A DNA stretch of 64,000 bases from Terribacillus saccharophilus (GTDB lineage Bacteria > Bacillota > Bacilli > Bacillales > Amphibacillaceae), in assembly GCF_002272745.1 (NCBI RefSeq), contig NZ_NPBD01000007.1, positions 620,001-684,000 of the forward strand, written 5' to 3'. Below the pieces are notes generated by a model, which searched no databases, was not told the DNA's origin, and worked only from the letters and a program-made list of their open reading frames with translations. Position 1 is the stretch's first letter, and each line of letters opens with the position of its first letter. This document shows positions 61,201 to 64,000 of this stretch, piece after piece. Made by a program: the position numbers and the translations under genes.

Positions 61201-62748
61201 ATGAAGACAAAATATTATGCCATTATTGATATAGGGTCAAATACGATGCGCCTTGTTGTGTATTTACGTGATAAAAGCGGCAGAATCAAAGAAAGAGAGA
61301 ATGTGAAGGTCGTCGCGCGTTTGCGCAATTATTTGACTGCAGATGGTGTCTTGGATAAAAAGGGAATTCAGACATTGGTTAAGACACTTCACAGTTTCCA
61401 AGAAGTGACGCGCTTTTATGAGCTGGAATCAACGACATGTGTGGCAACGGCAACGGTCCGTCATGCGAGGAACCAACAGGAATTACTAGAACTGGTAGAT
61501 AAAGAAACTGACTTCACTATCAGGGTTCTATCAGACTATGAAGAAGCGTATCTCGGATATTTGGCTGTGGCTAACAGCACGCCGTTCCAGGATGGAATCA
61601 CTGTTGATATCGGCGGCGGCAGCACCGAGGTGACGTATTTTGAGAATCGTAAGCTGCGATTCTATCACAGTTTCCCATTTGGAGCTTTATCGCTTAAGCG
61701 GCAGTTTGTTGCAGGAGAGAAGCCGACAGAGGAAGAATTGGAGCATATCCATACGTTTGTATGTGAACAGCTTAAGACATTGGATTGGCTGCCGGACAAA
61801 CAGCTGCCGATCATCGCTATTGGCGGCAGCGCACGGAATGTCGTCCAGATACATCAAGAAAAAGTCGGCTATCCATTAGCTGGACTGCATCAATATAAGA
61901 TGAAGAAGCAAGATATCGAAGACATGGAATCAGAGCTTGCTCCGCTCAGGTTTTCCGAGCTGCAGAAGGTGGATGGTCTCTCGAAGGATAGAGCAGATAT
62001 CATCCTGCCGGCGATGCAAGTATTCCGCTGTTTGCTTGATATTGTAGGAACAACAGATTTTGTCCTCAGTCGGAAAGGATTGCGGGACGGATTGTTGTAT
62101 GAAGTGCTGCATCGCCGTAATGAGATGACATTATTCGCGGATGTACAGGAACGCAGCTTCGAGGAGCTTGCGAAGGATTTTGAGATAGATCGAACGCATG
62201 CACTGCAGCGCCAGAACACGGCTGTATTGCTAGCGAAGCTAGTGGAGAAAAAAGGTCTAGTGGAATTGAATGACCATGATACTTTCCTCGTGAAGTACGC
62301 TGCTTATGTTTATAATGTCGGAGCTTATATCGATACCGAATCAGGAAATCAGCACACATTCTACCTGTTGGCAAACCGGACGATTGATGGCTTGCTGCAT
62401 AAAGATCGCATTATCCTGGCGTTGCTTGCGTCCTTTAAGAATAAATCATTTTATAATCGCAACGCTGAAGTATTCCAATCCTGGTTCAGGGAAGAGGAGC
62501 TTGCGCATTATAGGTTGCTGGGAGCGATTATCAAACTGGCAAACAGTTTGCATGCGACGAAGCGGAACGTTGTAGCTGATATCGAATTGCAGGAGGATGG
62601 AGACGATCTGCTGCTCACCGTAATTTGCAATAAAGACTGGCGTGCAGAATGGTATCAAGTAGAAAAACAGAAAAAACATCTAGAAAAACAGCTGCGAAGG
62701 AATGTAGAGCTCGTTTTCCGCGAAGATACTCATTCCTATATCAGTTAA
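61201..62748 (+). CDS. ppx: Exopolyphosphatase, Ppx/GppA family
   Basis: A 515-residue enzyme that cuts phosphate from the ends of polyphosphate, or pppGpp in some relatives. The actin-like fold shows AIIDIGSNTMRLVVY at the N-terminus, VATATVRHARN, the phosphate-binding VDIGGGSTEVTYF and IAIGGSARNVVQI. A C-terminal HD-type helical region is also present (about 320-510, VKYAAYVYNVGAYID). ATG 61201 was chosen; GGGGGG lies about 10 bases upstream, and longer frames run through the preceding terminator. It is paired with ppk downstream, the common polyphosphate turnover module. Confidence 0.93.
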   Translation: MKTKYYAIIDIGSNTMRLVVYLRDKSGRIKERENVKVVARLRNYLTADGVLDKKGIQTLVKTLHSFQEVTRFYELESTTCVATATVRHARNQQELLELVDKETDFTIRVLSDYEEAYLGYLAVANSTPFQDGITVDIGGGSTEVTYFENRKLRFYHSFPFGALSLKRQFVAGEKPTEEELEHIHTFVCEQLKTLDWLPDKQLPIIAIGGSARNVVQIHQEKVGYPLAGLHQYKMKKQDIEDMESELAPLRFSELQKVDGLSKDRADIILPAMQVFRCLLDIVGTTDFVLSRKGLRDGLLYEVLHRRNEMTLFADVQERSFEELAKDFEIDRTHALQRQNTAVLLAKLVEKKGLVELNDHDTFLVKYAAYVYNVGAYIDTESGNQHTFYLLANRTIDGLLHKDRIILALLASFKNKSFYNRNAEVFQSWFREEELAHYRLLGAIIKLANSLHATKRNVVADIELQEDGDDLLLTVICNKDWRAEWYQVEKQKKHLEKQLRRNVELVFREDTHSYIS

Positions 62749-62832
62749 ATTTTACAATAACTTCATAATCTCTCTTTTTGCTGACTGATATACTAGAAGT
62801 GAAGAATACTGTCGAAAAGTGGTGCATGGAAA

Positions 62833-64000
62833 TTGAGAACAGAGGAACAGCTGCGGGTGGAATTGAGCAACCCTAAAAATTACAATAACCGAGAGTTGAG
62901 CTGGCTTGCTTTTAATGAACGAGTGCTGGAGGAAGCGATTGATGAGCGCAACCCTTTGTTGGAAAGGCTAAAGTTCCTGTCTATTTTCAGTTCCAATTTA
63001 GATGAGTTTTTTATGGTGAGGGTGGCTGGTTTAAAGGATCAGGTGAAGGCCGGTTTCAATCGGCCTGAGAACAAAGCTGGCATGACACCGAAACAGCAGC
63101 TCCAGAAGATCGGGGCTAAAGCACACCGTCTAGTAGAAATGCAGAACAATTTATTCCAGGATGTTATTATCCCGGAGTTAAAGGAAGAAAAGGTAGAACT
63201 ATTGAATATGGAGCAGCTGTCCAGTGCCCAGCTGCTCCGGTTGGAAACATATTTTGAAGAAGAGATATTTCCGGTGCTTACGCCGATGGCAGTTGATGCC
63301 TATCGTCCGTTTCCGATGCTTTTGAACAAAAGTCTGAATCTGGCTGTATCCTTGTTGGACGAGCATGAATTGGATGAATCCGCTCAGCAGAAGACAGCGA
63401 TCGTACAAGTGCCAGCTGTCCTGGACCGTTTTATCCAGCTTGAGGACACAAAGGAAGATGAACTGCATTTTGTTCTGCTGGAAGATATAATCAGTCACTA
63501 TATTTATAAATTATTCCGTGGCTATCAGATCAAGTCTGTCACTGTTTTCCGGATCACGCGTAATGCCGACATGACCATACATGAAGAAGGCGCACGTGAT
63601 TTATTGAAGGAAATTGAGAAAGAACTTAAGAAACGTAAGTGGGGAGCAGCTATCCGTCTGGAAATCCCTAAACAAGAGTATGACTACAAAATGATCACCT
63701 TCCTGACAGAGACATTGGATATTCATCGGAAGGATGTCTATGAAATCGATGGTCCGATCGACATGACGAGAATGATGCAGTTCTACAAGCTGGTTGCAGC
63801 AAAACGGGAGCACCTTGTCTATGAGACACTTATCCCGCAGCCGCCTGCTGAAATTGGCACAGATGAGAATTTATTCGATGCCATCAATGATCGAGATATC
63901 TTCCTGCACCATCCGTATGAATCATTCGAGCCTATCGTTGATTTCGTTTCGAAAGCAGCAGATGATCCCGATGTATTAGCGATCAAGCAAACGCTTTACC
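62833..64000 (+). CDS. ppk: Polyphosphate kinase, 3' truncated by window end
   Basis: The first 389 codons of PPK1, which makes polyphosphate from ATP reversibly. The N-terminal domain is clear: NYNNRELSWLAFNERVLEEA, NPLLERLKFLSIFSSNLDEF and FMVRVAGLKDQVKAG. Later FPVLTPMAVDAYRPFPML, HVDFVLLED-type and FRGYQ(I)KSVTVFRITRNAD regions follow, with the start of the catalytic core near the end (DDPDVLAIKQTLY). The start is a TTG at 62833 with only a weak GTGGTG upstream; an ATG at 62826 is out of frame. It follows ppx by 84 bp without a terminator, so the two are probably co-transcribed. Confidence 0.93.
   Translation, partial: MRTEEQLRVELSNPKNYNNRELSWLAFNERVLEEAIDERNPLLERLKFLSIFSSNLDEFFMVRVAGLKDQVKAGFNRPENKAGMTPKQQLQKIGAKAHRLVEMQNNLFQDVIIPELKEEKVELLNMEQLSSAQLLRLETYFEEEIFPVLTPMAVDAYRPFPMLLNKSLNLAVSLLDEHELDESAQQKTAIVQVPAVLDRFIQLEDTKEDELHFVLLEDIISHYIYKLFRGYQIKSVTVFRITRNADMTIHEEGARDLLKEIEKELKKRKWGAAIRLEIPKQEYDYKMITFLTETLDIHRKDVYEIDGPIDMTRMMQFYKLVAAKREHLVYETLIPQPPAEIGTDENLFDAINDRDIFLHHPYESFEPIVDFVSKAADDPDVLAIKQTLY

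Overview
The window looks like the chromosome of a low-GC Gram-positive, spore-former-type bacterium of the Bacillaceae. The grounds are strong AAGGAGG-type ribosome binding sites, frequent TTG and GTG starts, a Rap-Phr quorum-sensing pair, a YrzA-like DUF2536 protein, LCP and teichoic-acid-type genes, sortase-anchored surface proteins, and CcpA (cre) and WalR-like sites. A Terribacillus-like genus is possible but is only a guess. No tRNA, rRNA, CRISPR array or intact insertion sequence was seen.

Layout. (1) 1-8.6 kb is a cell-surface block: the 3' part of a giant adhesin with 18 CnaB-type repeats ending in LPQTG, a class A-like sortase, a tiny membrane ORF, and a choice-of-anchor-I beta-propeller protein ending in LPNTS. 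(2) 8.6-24 kb is mostly core and housekeeping genes: AEC and CitMHS transporters (the latter with a promoter overlapped by a perfect cre), GNAT enzymes, a ROK fructokinase, galE, an SMP-30 hydrolase, a rap-phr cassette, a MATE pump, a tandem MpsC/DUF2294 protein, an orphan RsbT-like kinase, a LysM-NlpC/P60 endopeptidase and galU. (3) 24.3-38.1 kb is an exopolysaccharide locus. A Wzz-like modulator, BY-kinase and PHP-type tyrosine phosphatase are followed by a strikingly AT-rich cassette holding the initiating sugar transferase, WecB-type and GT4 glycosyltransferases, an acyltransferase, Wzy, Wzx, ManC and a GT2. It is closed by a second phosphatase paralogue that has lost key catalytic residues. 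(4) 38.1-47.3 kb holds a STAND-type ATPase/HTH regulator, two LCP ligases, a NAGPA-type phosphodiester glycosidase, a CDP-glycerol glycerophosphotransferase-like enzyme and an overlapping DUF6270 protein, which together look like a wall-polymer assembly and attachment module. (5) 47.3-64 kb holds a Na/Pi cotransporter, an APC permease overlapping a convergent LysE exporter, a sigma-70-like factor, ugd, an AraC regulator divergent from a beta-glucoside operon (ROK kinase plus GH1, with a cre), a MalT-like LuxR regulator, a VOC protein, a Ser-rich membrane-anchored protein, ppx, and the 5' part of ppk, cut by the window end.

Functionally, galE, galU and ugd supply UDP-sugars, and manC GDP-mannose, to the surface polymers. 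The kinase/phosphatase pair probably controls chain length and export. The LCP proteins probably link polymers to the wall, and sortase anchors surface proteins. The most notable observations are the exact 1407-bp higher-order repeat of five CnaB domains, the apparent pseudophosphatase paralogue with its own unusual structured promoter region, the previously unlisted Phr pre-peptide, and several small membrane-protein genes.
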